Source: Channallabes apus
Taxonomy: Eukaryota; Chordata; Actinopteri; Siluriformes; Clariidae
Reading direction: 5' to 3'
Assembly (NCBI GenBank): GCA_030522415.1
Contig: CM060109.1
Location: 26,492,392 to 26,556,391, forward strand
DNA length: 64,000 nucleotides
Shown here piece after piece: positions 27,591 to 38,226 of this stretch; the first letter of the stretch is position 1; each line of letters opens with the position of its first letter. The notes beneath the pieces were generated by a model. That model did not search any database. It was not told where the DNA came from and saw only the letters and a list, made by a program, of their open reading frames with translations. A program made the position numbers and the translations under genes.

Positions 27591-27638
27591 GGATGGGCGA
27601 CCTTAGGTGAGCACTTCTTCCCACTCCTCTGCTGCTGA
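27588..27638 (+). other. Possible short upstream ORF in the 5' leader
   Basis: An ATG with A at -3 and G at +4 opens a 16-codon frame (MGWATLGEHFFPLLCC) ending at TGA 27636-27638. It is the last region with an upstream ATG before the exon at 28146; a nested ATG at 27593 opens a 5-codon frame. The same segment contains TTAG followed by GTGAGC (27603-27611), a possible splice donor, so it may instead be the end of a non-coding exon. Whether it lies in the mRNA is unknown. Confidence 0.3.
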
Positions 27639-28145
27639 AGGTGAGACGTCGCAGGAGGAGCATCTCCACCATACACGCACACTATTACATATATACATTT
27701 ACACACACGCGCGCGCGCGAGCGTCAGCTGCTGAGCTGAAGAACACGACGCCGAGCTGTTAAGGTGTCCTTCATCTTCTCTGACCGAGAGTCTACTGGTT
27801 TTTTCCTCGAGCACTCGGACACGAGGCGGTCATTCACGCAGCTCCTCTCAGGCGTAGGCAGCCGGCTCGAGCTGTTACAGGACACCATACTGGATATTAT
27901 TATCTAACATATACGGGAGTGTATAGTGCTGGTGTCTAAACTGTGGGGACACACACACACACACACACGCCCACTCACACGCGCGGATATTCGTGTTTCC
28001 CCAGGAGCGACACGGAGCGTAAATCTCGGTGTTGAGGAATTCTAGCTGCTGGGGGTCAGTGTTGGACCTGCAGTGGGAGAGCAAGAGGAGGAGGAAGTTT
28101 GAGGTGGTTTTGAGAGCGACACTGGGACACACTCATTCTCCAGCG
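27596..28145 (+). other. Probable 5' leader / first-exon UTR, ATG-free
   Basis: There is no ATG on the plus strand across these 550 bases, although several would be expected by chance. CpG is frequent throughout (for example CGCGCGCGCGAGCGTC near 27710 and CACACGCGCGG near 27977). A possible acceptor TTTCCCCAG ends at 28013, so part of this may be spliced out. The leader joins the coding start at 28146 without an in-frame upstream ATG. Confidence 0.5.
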
Positions 28146-28185
28146 ATGGACATCAAATGGCTATTTATAGCCTGTGTCCTTTTGG
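28146..28185 (+). CDS. First coding exon of an unidentified secreted or membrane protein (partial)
   Basis: The exon encodes MDIKWLFIACVLL plus the first base of the next codon. A short charged start is followed by a hydrophobic run, as in the n- and h-regions of a secretory signal peptide. The start is the first ATG after a 550-base ATG-free CpG-rich leader, with G at -3 and G at +4. The exon ends at a full consensus donor, G then GTAAGT (28186-28191), giving a phase 1 intron, the common arrangement for signal-peptide exons in vertebrate cell-surface and secreted proteins. Reading through the donor enters a CT microsatellite, which supports splicing there. No later exon was recognised to base 64000, so a first intron longer than 35 kb is inferred. 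I do not recognise the gene; large first introns after a signal exon are common in adhesion molecules and receptors, but that is only a hint. Confidence 0.6.
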
Positions 28186-28278
28186 GTAAGTCGTCCCCCT
28201 TTTTTACCTGGAGTGGTAGGATTCGTTCTGTCTCTCTTCCAGCAGCACGAAATGAAAATGAATGGACTTGTTGCAGTC

Positions 28279-28592
28279 TCTCTCTCTCTCTGTCTCTCTC
28301 TCTCTTCCCCTTTCTCTCTCTTCCCCTTTCTCTCTCTGTCCCTCTGTCTCTCTCTCTCTTTGTCCCTCTGTCTCTCTCTCTCTCTCTTCCCCTGTCTCTC
28401 TGTCTGTCTCTCTCTCTCCCCCTCTGTCTCTCTCTCTCCCCCTCTGTCTGTCTCTCTCTCCCTCTGTCTCTCTCTCCCTCTGTCTCTCTCTCCCTCTGTC
28501 TCTCTCCCTCTGTCTCTCTCCCTCTGTCTCTATCTTCCCCTTTCTCTGTCTCTCCCTCTGTCTCTCTCTTCCCTTTTCTCTGTCTCTCTTCC

Positions 28593-28626
<34 letters not shown>
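28279..28626. repeat. Long (CT)n / TCTCCCTCTG pyrimidine tract
   Basis: About 350 bases of nearly pure pyrimidine on the plus strand, built from CT units and recurring CCCTCTGTCTCT blocks. It starts less than 100 bases after the exon 1 donor. Overlapping Ser/Leu-rich and Arg/Glu-rich frames are artefacts. Confidence 0.95.
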
Positions 28627-28628
<2 letters not shown>

Positions 28629-28904
28629 CCATCTCAGCACTGTTTAATGTATTGGCATGGTGATTAAAAAAGCTTCTATGGAATTTCAGTCTTATTTCAT
28701 TCATTAGCAGATACCAGAGGATGAACCAGGCAAGCACACTGAGTTAAAGCTTTTTGTCAAGCGACTCAATGTAAATGAATGCCTATTAGGATTTTCTTAC
28801 CTTAGACTGTAGGTTGTTTGCTTTACAAGGCAGGCTGATTGTTTGGTCATTATCCAAAGTCCTGACTGGTGTTAATAGACTAATCCATCCACATTACTTA
28901 CATT

Positions 28905-29256
28905 TACACTACATTTACATTTAGGCATTTGGCAGATGCTCTTATCCGGAGTGACTAACAAAAGCGCTTTGAAGTTTCTGTCATTGGATAGATTCTTACA
29001 CTGGTTACTAGGTTACTAACTAAGTACAATCTGTCAAATACTGTTGGGAAGGGTTTATTTATTTATTTATTTATTTATTTGGGGGGGGGGGGGGGGTTAA
29101 TTCAAATATGTAAAAACTACTTTTAGAAAATGTCTAAGAAAATATCTCAAATTAAATTTAGAAATCTTTACTTATGGTGCTTAGTTAGTAACCTAGTAAC
29201 CACTGTAAGGATCTATCTGATGACAGAAGCTTATGCTAATGTAAATGTAAGTAACG
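28905..29256. mobile_element. Non-autonomous DNA transposon (MITE) with long inverted arms
   Basis: The left arm contains TTACATTTACACTACATTTA, CATTGGATAGATTCTTACAC and GGTTACTAGGTTACTAACTA. The right arm contains the complements: TTAGTTAGTAACCTAGTAAC, GTAAGGATCTATCTGATGAC and AATGTAAATGTAAG. The right arm lacks about 45 bases found in the left arm (the TAGGCATTTGGCAGATGCTC region). The loop holds a (TTTA)n-(G)16 tract. There is no coding capacity. A solo arm of the same family is at 13061-13195. Confidence 0.8.
29047..29097. repeat. (TTTA)n followed by a poly-G run
   Basis: Eight or so TTTA units pass into about 17 G residues inside the MITE loop. The poly-G run is a site where assembly or polymerase slippage is likely. 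Confidence 0.9.
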
Positions 29257-30140
29257 TGGATGTTAACTTCTATTGACACCAGTCACGAGGCAGAAAAAGT
29301 CCAGCCATTAGTATAAAATACTAATAGTATTTCCTGTAAGTATGGTGTGATGCAATTTCCTCACAATTCCTTGTCACAAGGAAATAAAGAGACGTGGACA
29401 GATTGGGGGAGGATTTTTGTGCTTTCAAAACACAGGTCCTGTTGTGACTGATCAGCTTTTGCACGTACATTAGAGCTCAGCTTGAGGTTTAATATGCTTT
29501 CCGAGTCCACTGAAGAAGATCGGTACTGCTATATACGAGCAAATAAATTGTGTAAACATTGGACAGACGGATCAATGCTAGCACTCTCCTGATTCAGCTG
29601 ATGGTCCTTGACTAATGTCTAAGGTCCTGACCTCGCATTTCCAGTGTAGCCCAAAGATGTGATGAGGTAGATTACAAGGATGGACGTTCTTGGAGTCAGA
29701 AAAGCTCACATGGTCTCCTGAGAGCACACACATGCACAAACACATACACACACCTGAGTGAGCTCAGATGGTTTGCCATGTCATTATGCTGTGCTCTTAC
29801 TGGAGGTTGGCAGCGTGAAAGTGTGTGCCAGTCACAGATTACACACTTCTTGGAAAACACTGTGTTTGTAACCTCTCCACAATAGCATAATTTTCTAAGG
29901 CTTTGTTTTTCTATGTGTCTGATCCTGGCAGGATTTGTGTGTAGATTTTGTTGCTGTTAGCTAATGTGAGCATGACCTACAGTAGGTCTATTTGTGAGAC
30001 ACTTGTTGAATTCCTGCTCACTCTGTCTTTAGGATAATCCAAGTCTAAATGTGTACATATGATTTGGAACATAGATGTGCATTTGTATGCAAACACAGTC
30101 TTTAGCATCCCGCCTTTCCATTTCATTTACATATCTCTGC
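29257..30140. other. Non-coding DNA, nothing recognised
   Basis: Presumed intronic. No exon with clear acceptor and donor signals was recognised. Confidence 0.5.
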
Positions 30141-30153
30141 CTCAGTCACACAC

Positions 30154-30180
30154 GCCCCCCCCCCCCCCCACACACACACA
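30154..30180. repeat. Poly-C run followed by (CA)n
   Basis: About 15 C residues followed by ACACACACACA. Confidence 0.9.
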
Positions 30181-30671
30181 TTCTCACACCCATTCAAATA
30201 CACTCCATGCATCTAAACAAACAACAGATGGCTTTACTTTCCTGGACAAGAGGCATGTTAGTTCCGCAGGGAGGAAGGAGATGAGGTGGGAATGGAGCCT
30301 GTCCCCACTGTGAGCTTTCCTAACATATCAAAGATTTGTCTCTTGCTGCCAGATTTCCGCTTTCTCCTGAGTACGTAGGTTCACATAACAAAGTGTTTTA
30401 ATTGAACTATAAAATCACTTTTACATTTCAGTAGAAGTTGATTGAATTGTCTGCTTTGGAAGAGGAACAAAAATCTGAAGTATGCCAAATGATTTATTAT
30501 TTGGCATATTGGACTTGGGAATTGATGCGTTTACACAGCATAGCAGGATCAATCTGCCATATGCCCAAATTAGTCAGTTTCTCAGTGTCAGTTTGGGACC
30601 GACACTTTTTAGTTAATTTTCATTTTCTTCTGCTCCAGTTACTTTGTTTTCCATGTTTACTACTGAATGTA
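30181..30671. other. Non-coding DNA, nothing recognised
   Basis: A 106-codon plus-strand frame starts at 30438 but runs into the transposon TIR at 30672 and shows no family resemblance. Confidence 0.5.
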
Positions 30672-31819
30672 CAGTACCAGTCAAAGATTGCACACACCAT
30701 CCTATTCAATGTTTTTTTTCAGCATTGTGTATTAATGCTAAAAACATTAAAAATATGAAGAAATATAGAATTATGTAGTCAACAAAAATGTGCGTAATAC
30801 CACAATATGTTTTATATTTTTGAGAAGCCACTTATTCAGGAACCATCTGTTCACCCTCTATATGTCTAATAATGACACAAAATCTCACATTTGCACTCAT
30901 CAGATCAAAGGCCAGTTTTTCCACTGATCTAATGTCCATTCCAGGTGGCAAGGTGCTGTAGTGTCGCCTTGCACCTCCAGGGTCCGGGTTCTATTCCCAG
31001 CCACGCCCGATTCTGATCTCTGTGTGCATGCAGTTTGTTCTCCCCGTGCTTGGTGGGTTTCCTCCAGGTACTCTGGTTTCCTCCCACAGTCCAAAGACCT
31101 GCATATTAGGATAATTGGCGTTGCCAAATTGCCCGTAGTGTGTGAATGAGTGTATGAATGTGAGTGTGCCCTGCGATGGATTGGCACCCTGTCCAGGGTG
31201 TACCCTGCCTCGTGCCCTAAGTCTCCTGGGATAGGCTCCAGGCCCCCCGTGACCCTGAATACAGAATGAAGCAGTATAGACGATGAGTGAGTGAGTAATG
31301 TCTATTCCTTATGCTTCTTGGGCCAAGCAAATATCTTCTGCTTGTTGTTCTTCCGATGTAGTAGTTTCTTTGCCACAATTTGACCATGAAGGCCTGGCTC
31401 ACACAGTCTCCTCTGAACAATAGATATTGACTTATGTCTGCTGCTTGAACTCTAAGAAGCATTTTGTGGACTCTAGTCTGAGGTGCTGTGATTGGCAGAT
31501 TCTGAGGCCGGTCATTCTAATAAACTTATCCTCTGCAGCAAAGTTCGCTCTTGGTCTTCTTTTCCTGGGACGGTCTTCATGAGAGCCAGTTTCATTATAG
31601 CTTTTGATGGTTAATACTGCACTTGGGGATACGTTCGAAGTTTTGTGATTTCTACCCCGTGATTCTGAAGAGAGTATGTCATAAATGTGTCAAGATGTCG
31701 TTAAATCTGAACGTAATTATTTTCTTTACTACATAATTCTTCATACATATTCTTTGGGTGTTTTCAGCATTAATGTACAATTAACTGAAGAAGAAGGTGT
31801 GTTCAAACTTGTGTAGTTG
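30672..31819 (-). mobile_element. Tc1-like transposon relic, split by a SINE
   Basis: The left TIR is TA then CAGTACCAGTCAAAGATTGC. The right end keeps the complementary zone GAAGAAGGTGTGTTCAAACT but its outermost bases are lost, so the right limit is approximate. The inner parts also mirror each other (AGCATTGTGTATTAATGCTA near 30722 and TTTCAGCATTAATGTACAAT near 31762). The minus strand holds a scrambled transposase with remnants such as WTLDQWKNWPL near 30910 and ITAPQTRVHKMLL near 31460-31490. A SINE (30943-31295) is inserted in the transposase region. It is not coding-competent. Confidence 0.8.
30943..31295 (+). mobile_element. tRNA-derived SINE (Mermaid/V-SINE type) with target duplication
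   Basis: The head GGTGGCAAGGTGCTGTAGTG with GGGTTCTATTCC is a degenerate pol III A/B-box region. It is followed by the conserved body GTTTCCTCCCACAGTCCAAA and a tail ending TGAGTGAGTGAG. The copy is flanked by a 13-base direct repeat, TAATGTCCATTCC (30930-30942) and TAATGTCTATTCC (31296-31308), one mismatch apart. It inserted into the older Tc1-like element. This body is widespread in fishes, including catfishes. Confidence 0.9.
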
Positions 31820-32744
31820 TGTAAGTCACAGCAACATTTGGATAGAAACTAGCAAGATAATGTTTATTTAAATGCTCTTTGATGGATTGCAACTAAACAA
31901 TATCCCAGATTTCTCACAACTTATGGTGACTTCAAGCACTACAGAGTTGTTACTTTAAAATGTCAATGTGAAATCTCTCGTTAAGCTTCTTGAATCTGCT
32001 ACAGCCATGTCACAGGTTGGGTTAGAAAGACAATGTGTCCTGATTCTTCCAACCATTTAATTTTCTTGTGTTTTTCGGTTAATTTTTTTATTTTTTGTTA
32101 ACGATGATTAAAGTGTCTGTGTGCGTTTGTTATGAGCATCTCAGCAAAACTCCACATTGTGATGCGCGTCACCTTTTCCTGACACATCATGAAATGAGGC
32201 CTCTGTCTGGCTGGGAATGAGCCTATTACAGAGAAACCGCTGTGCTGAATTTAGACCGGCGGAGCTGCAGGTGATCTAGGGAATTTAGAAGTGGCATACT
32301 AGACACCTCAGACGTGGCTAAGGGTTGATTTTATTAAGCAGGTAGACAGGAGAATTTGAGGGAGAGAACATGGCTGTGGATCTGAGTCATTCTTTATTTT
32401 CAGTGTGAATTTCCCAGAGAGAAGAAAACGAATTCTTCTTTTTCATTCTTCGAAAGCTTTTTTTTTTCTTTCCTCCCACACCCCTTCTCTTTCCTCTCTC
32501 GGTTTCTCTTTTCATCTAGTATATTCTCTAAATCTGGTCAAAAAGCAACAACAGAGGCTGGAACGTGTTCTCGTTTGCACTTTGTAAGCTTAGAAAATAC
32601 TACAGGTAAATACTACAAGTAAATAAGAAGTTTTTCTTGTGCTTTATTTGTTGGAAAGAATTTTTTTTAATAATATAGTCTTCTAATTGTTTTAGCAAAT
32701 CAAATGAATGGTAAACCCTTTTCTTTGTATTAATAACTAACTAT
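31820..32744. other. Non-coding DNA, nothing recognised
   Basis: Presumed intronic; T- and A-rich with no recognised element. Confidence 0.5.
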
Positions 32745-32758
32745 TATAATAATAATGC

Positions 32759-32791
<33 letters not shown>

Positions 32792-32937
32792 TATTATTAT
32801 TATTATATAAATAATTATATAAATAACTATATAGTTGTTTGTATAGTTATTATTATGATTATTGTTATTATTATGATTACTATTGTTAATAAAATATACT
32901 GTAGGTGGTGTGTTTTTTTTTTTTTTTTTTTTTTTTA
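32745..32937. repeat. (AAT)n/(ATT)n microsatellite and poly-T
   Basis: About 12 AAT units turn into ATT units, making a short perfect inverted repeat around 32790. Degenerate TTA repeats and a T26 run at about 32911-32936 follow. Confidence 0.95.
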
Positions 32938-35007
32938 AACCATGCACTCAGGTTACCTCATGTTTTAAGGCCAGTTCTCCTAAAATCAGCAAACTATTGT
33001 GAAAAGATACAAGAAATGTGAGCAGACATGCAGAAGTAGCTTTTTAGGAGAACATTTGCTGATGAGGATAAATTCCTTAATTAATGTGTAGCTGATTCTG
33101 TTATCAAAATGATCTATATTTCCTGTTTGGCCATGTCGCCAACATGATTATCAGCATCCATTTACAATTTTATCTATTATCAAGTTTCATGGCACTTCAA
33201 TAGGAATTGTGCCAAAGGAGTGAAAGAGAGCAAGTTTGGAATGAAGTGTGAGAACGTTCAGCAGATAAGCGAATTGAGTGGTCCGTGCACTTGGAAAGAT
33301 TGGCGATAGTTAGGATTTGATGATCACCATGATCGCTAGATCTTATATGAATCGAACCTACAGTATTGTCTGGCTTTGCAGCAAAGTGACACAACTCTTT
33401 GTCTTATGCATCCTAGCTTCCTTATCCTTTTTGCTGTGGGTGTCTTCAATCTCAAAAATGTAATAAAAAATAGAATATAAAACACCCGACACTATGTCGA
33501 TTATCAGGGGGACTTCACCCTATATAAATTCAAGAAGTATCTCAGCTGCTGTTCAGCACAAAGCATGAGTAGTTTACGTTATTTTATCTACATTTCATAA
33601 AGAGCTAATAACTTGTCGCATTTGTTTACAGTCCTGACTTGAGTTTTAAACGCATTCTTAACCTTATTAATGGGTAATTAAACAAAATAAACTCTGATGC
33701 GATTTCAGCTACAGATGGCTCATAACCAGCTCCCCATCCTTCCTCCCCTCAGAGCCACAGGCGATATTATTATCAACTGGTGATAATTAGGATGTGCGAT
33801 AGGACATTGACACACACGATCTCACTCTGTGGGGTGGGGAAAAAACATTTATTACACCCAGATGTCATGAAGCTCAAAAAGAGACTGGACTTTCCTTTAA
33901 CCTACAACACAGGGTGTAATAAGGTCAAACTGAGTGGGCTTCAAGTTCACAAACAACTGTGCAGTAAGCTAGTAGGTTAACCCTGATTACTGTTCCATAT
34001 ACATTTTTTTACCTAAAAAACTGTTACCATTAAAAGTCATACTGATTTTGTAGCAAGAGGAAAAAATGGGTCATTAAGTTCAAATTTAGCATGGTTAGCG
34101 TATGCTCTTCTGTCAAACACCTCCTCTTTCTGTATCTCTCAAGTGTTTTGGTGTTGTTTGTATTGTTTCTCATGCTGCGTGAGAAACAGGCCTGAAGAAA
34201 CATGTTCAGCCTGACAGCTCAGACTCCATGGCTCAGAGTGAGAACCTGCTGTGCACAGAGCAAAGTGGAGCCGTTCGCCTCAACAGGACCGCCTGTACTC
34301 GACAGAACACTCAACTATGCAATGTCGTATAAAATACCGGCAAACTCCGTACACACACACACGCACACATATGCATTCATAAAGGGTTACTGGTAGTCAT
34401 TCAGTCACATCAGTAACATTTCACTGCTTGTCTGATGGTGTGAGAACATTCTCGTCTTTTAAAGATCCAAGAACGTGATGGTAATGACGCACTCCCAGTG
34501 GTTGGTCTCCCAAATGAGTGAAAGCCTCCAAGTGCAGAGCATCATATTAGAGTCCAGATTCCTTCTTAATTTGTCTGTGACATTTAAGCCCTGGGAAAGA
34601 AAACCAGTGATTTGCTAAAAGTCAATACACATTATTAATACACAATACACAGAATTTAACATTGAAGGATATCTGAAGGATATTTTTCTCTATACTGTAC
34701 ATCTCCAGATGTACTCATTTTCTAACAGGATTTAGAAGCATTACAAAAAAAAGAAGTATTATCTACTCATTAGCATGACTGTACTTTTAAATTTTTTTTT
34801 TTTCAGTGCAAATTACTTGGAAATATCAACATGGCTTGTTAAGACTGCTCCTAGTGCTCTGATGTTGGAATTGTCATCGAAGGAGGTCATGCATGTTGGG
34901 GGGTTGAATCGGGTGTGTCTTGATCTCTGTTTCAGTTGTATCACTATCTCTGTGGCCTCATCTTTCTCTGTGTCTGAAGGCTAATTTAAAGCTTTTCTTT
35001 GTCATAT
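32938..35007. other. Non-coding DNA, nothing recognised
   Basis: About 2 kb without a recognised exon or element; only short shadow ORFs. Confidence 0.5.
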
Positions 35008-35771
35008 GGCGCTTTTCCACTGCATAGTACGGCACGACACGGTTCAGGTTTACTCACTTTTGGGGGGTTTTCCACTGGGAACAGTACCTGGTACCTGGTC
35101 CTTTTTTTTAGGCTCAGGTAAATGAGAAGCGCCAGGCATTTGTTCTGTCAGTGTGTTTGCCTGAAGAGGCACTGATAATGTGGAATAAATGTGTTTGTGT
35201 GTGTGTGTCTGTGTGCATTTGTTTAACACATCTCCCCCTCAACCCCCCCCCCCCCCCCCCCCCCCCGGCTGGTAAACAGGATTTTTTTCCCCAACCTCCT
35301 GCAACCCCCTCCCTGCCTCAGGCTGTCTCAGCGTTACGGAGCAGCAGGATCAACACACCCCCTCGCAATAAAACTTTCCTCAACACGCTCATCTCTGAGC
35401 AGGGGTCCATCTATAATCACGGGTCTGATTTTTTTTTTTTTCATCTTATCAGGATTTCCTTTGTAAAAGGTATGTCCATTTGTTAGGGTAGAACAGCTGA
35501 AAACACACCCCGTATTAAGGACTGATGCAAAACGCAGACCCACACAAACAGATGGAAATGTTTGTATCCCCAGAGTGACTTCAGAGTATGTCAGTCATGT
35601 AAGGTATTAGGCACAGTGCTTTTGAAGCCACTCTAAATTAAAATAAAAGACAATTTCATATGATAATCTTCTGTTTTTCTTTTTTTAAATACCATCATGA
35701 GCCTTCATCCTGGAGTAATCGTTTCAGGGTATGGTACAACTCAATCATGCCGAGTGTGAAAGCGCCCCAAC
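35008..35771. mobile_element. Candidate non-autonomous transposon with GGCGCTTTTCCACT-type ends
   Basis: The left end GGCGCTTTTCCACTGCATAG is approximately complementary to the right end, which reads GAGTGTGAAAGCGCC (about 35757-35771). The repeated GGTACCTGGTCC motifs near 35088-35100 resemble a common fish MITE. The interior is unrelated low-complexity DNA with a long C-run. No clear target duplication was seen, so the two ends may come from different elements. Confidence 0.35.
35240..35267. repeat. Long poly-C run
   Basis: A run of about 22 C residues ends in GGCTGG; its length is likely to be uncertain in the assembly. Confidence 0.9.
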
Positions 35772-35944
35772 ACTGTTTAAGAATACAGCCTCATTTACTC
35801 CGAGTATAAAGATGTGAGCCTCTATAATTAGCTTTGGAGGAATGTGATTGCAAATGCATTGGAATAATCAGAATTTCTGTATGCCAAATGTAATCATCCA
35901 AAAGTAGTCATGATCTGTTTATTATTTAGGTAAGAATAAAAAAT

Positions 35945-37265
35945 TTTTTATTTGTCACACACACACACACACACACAATCCTACGTAAGACTTGAAGTGA
36001 AGTGCTTGTACAACCGCTGATGACCTAAAATAAAAAACAATTAAAGAATATAAATTATGATTAGGATTACTTCTTTTTATAATATAGAAAAAATATAGAA
36101 AAAGCTTAGCTGTAAAAAATTACAGTATGTACAAGTAAAATAGAATAGATTTTACATATCCAAATGCCATTTCAATTCAAGTCCCGTCAGGTGCAAGACA
36201 ATAAGATGCAAATATGTACGGTGTAATGTGCATCGTGATGAGTGGTGAGAATGTTATTGTGTGAGAAAGCAGATCAGAGTATTTTGTCCTGTGTGGTGTT
36301 GTGATTTGAGAGCCCGTATCGCTTGCGGGAAGAAGCTTCTCCTCAGTATCTCTGTATTGGCCTTCAGGGAGCGGAAGCACTTTCCTGACGGCAAGAGAGA
36401 GAACAGTTCATTGTTTGAGTGGCTGAGGTCCTTCACGATCTTCCTGGCCTTGGTCCAGCACCGCTTGTTGTAGATCGAAGGAGCTGTTCCCAAACCAGGT
36501 TGATATGTTTCCCGTCAGGATGCTTTCTATGGTGCAGGAGTAAAAGTTCCTAAGCAACTTAGAGGGCAGTCTGAGGTGGTAGAGACGCTGCCAGTCCTTC
36601 TTCATCTTGATGTTGATGTGACAGGACCATGACAGGTCCTGCATGATGTGAACATGGAGATAACTAAAGCTGTCCACTGTCTCCACTGGATTCTCATTGA
36701 TGATGACTAGCTGGAAGTTCTCCTGCTTTATACTAACGTTCACTATCAGCTCCTTTGTCTCGCTAGCCTTAAGGAGGAGGTTGTTCCTCAGGCACCAGTT
36801 CTCCAGATTTTCATTGTAGTCTGTGATCTGGCCCACCACAAATGTGTCGTCAGCAAACTTGATAATGGTAGTGGAGATGGTAGTGGCCAAGCAGTCTTAG
36901 GTGTATAGTGAGTACAGCAGGGGGCTCAGAACACAACCTGGGGGGTCCAGTGCTGAGGATGAGAGAGGCTGATACATGTATGCCCATCCTTATTGCCTAT
37001 TGTCTGAGAAATTAGGAAATTGGATATCCACTGGCACAGAGATCTGAGTCCCTGGTGCTCTAGCTTGGTGATGAGTGTGAATTCTCTCTCCTAATGTCCA
37101 GGTGGGTGAGTGATGTATGAAAGAGGTGTGGCATCATCTGTTGAGCGGTTTGGGCTGTAAGCAAACTGTAGTGGATCTAGTGTTTCCGGTAGTGAAGAGA
37201 AGATGAAGTCTCTGTCCAGCCGGTCAAATGACTTCACTATTGAGGTCAGGACAACAGCGCGGTAG
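35945..37265 (-). mobile_element. Rex/CR1-like LINE, RT domain to 3' end, decayed
   Basis: On the minus strand from 37260 this reads [20 protein letters not shown], then [17 protein letters not shown], then CQWISNFL, then a degraded PPRLCSEPP (the usual G.PQGCVLSP). The catalytic FADDTFVVGQITD follows near 36850. After that come NLENWCLRNNLLLK and the C-terminal segments YHLRLPSKLLRNFYSCTIES, WFGNS, and RRSFFPQAIRALKS near 36310. The 3' UTR runs to about 35945 and ends in a TTTGTCACA(CA)n-type tail. Several frameshifts and stops are present and the 5' end is truncated. It shares C-terminal motifs with the LINE at 19231-20075. Confidence 0.9.
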
Positions 37266-37488
37266 TCTTAGAAACTGGGCCTATGTAGTTTAATTAGTGT
37301 CCTGTTTAAATCTAATGCAGAGCTCAGCATTGAGTCAATCTCAGACATTTTCTTTAGCAGGAGAGTTTTCCATTACACAGATATACTTAGTAACTTTATG
37401 CATTAAATCGATAAAGTTTTTTTTTTTCAATATGAAAACTTCAAATCCAAGAGTATAAAATGCAATGCAACATTAAATTATATATATA

Positions 37489-38226
37489 TAGGGCTGCACG
37501 ATATATTGAGAAAATATCGTTATCGCGATAATGGCATGCGTGATAACCATATCGCAAAGAGTTGCGATAAATACTTTATGTGCCAAGCATTTGTGTGTCC
37601 AAATTTGACCAATCAGATGGGCCCTTACTATGTTTATACCCGCTTATATCTTTATATATATATATATATATTATTTATATCTTTATACTTCATTCTGTCG
37701 CGAACTAACCCGGGATGATCAGAAGACTTAGCGATTAGCCGTTAGCCTTTTGTAGCGCTGTAAACCCAAACGCAGAAGCAAGCGAGTAGGCAGGATAACC
37801 ACGTGAATTAGTTTAAGGACTCTCACAGTCCTTAATATTTATTTTTATTAAAAAAAAAAAAAAAACAGACAAGCCAAAGAGAATATTTAGTTTAAAAGAT
37901 GCTCTTGTTTTAAGACACTATTGATGAGTGTACGGTTACACTTAAATAAAAAGTAATGTTTGAAAGTAATTCATATTGTGTTGGCAGGTTTATAGTAACA
38001 GCAAACCAGAAGTCAGAATATCTGCTGAGGGTTTTAAGTCATTCATAGTGTTTTGAAGTCTAAATATTTGCAACTTCCTTGACATATAGTTTCTTTTTAG
38101 CCTGAATTAGATTTAATTACATCAGACGAATATCTATTACCTGTTTATTTTAGTATGATCATTACATATAAAAAAATTATAAAAAAAAAATAGGCAATAA
38201 TAATAATAATAAAAAATGCATTTCTC
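37489..38226 (+). mobile_element. hAT-type MITE, copy A (one TIR, right end lost)
   Basis: It begins TAGGGCTGCACGATATATTG with the ATATCGTTATCGCGATAA subterminal block. It is the reverse-complement counterpart of the element at 40637-41605 over almost its whole length (for example CTTAGCGATTAGCCGTTAGC and GTTTTAAGACACTATTGATG). It lacks roughly 200 bases of the middle present in copy B. Its right TIR is missing: after TTCTCTAGGG the sequence changes into a different hAT end. The ORF at 37506 is repeat-derived. Confidence 0.85.

Noticed and set aside
28029..28737. Ser/Leu-rich and Arg/Glu-rich ORFs up to 212 codons
   Set aside because: They read through the exon 1 donor into the CT tract. The frame assigned to 28029 starts at a GTG, not an ATG; the first in-frame ATG is 28146.
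30900..31187. 95-codon ORF and similar ORFs at 61496-61998
   Set aside because: They are readings of the SINE body, on both strands, and not genes.
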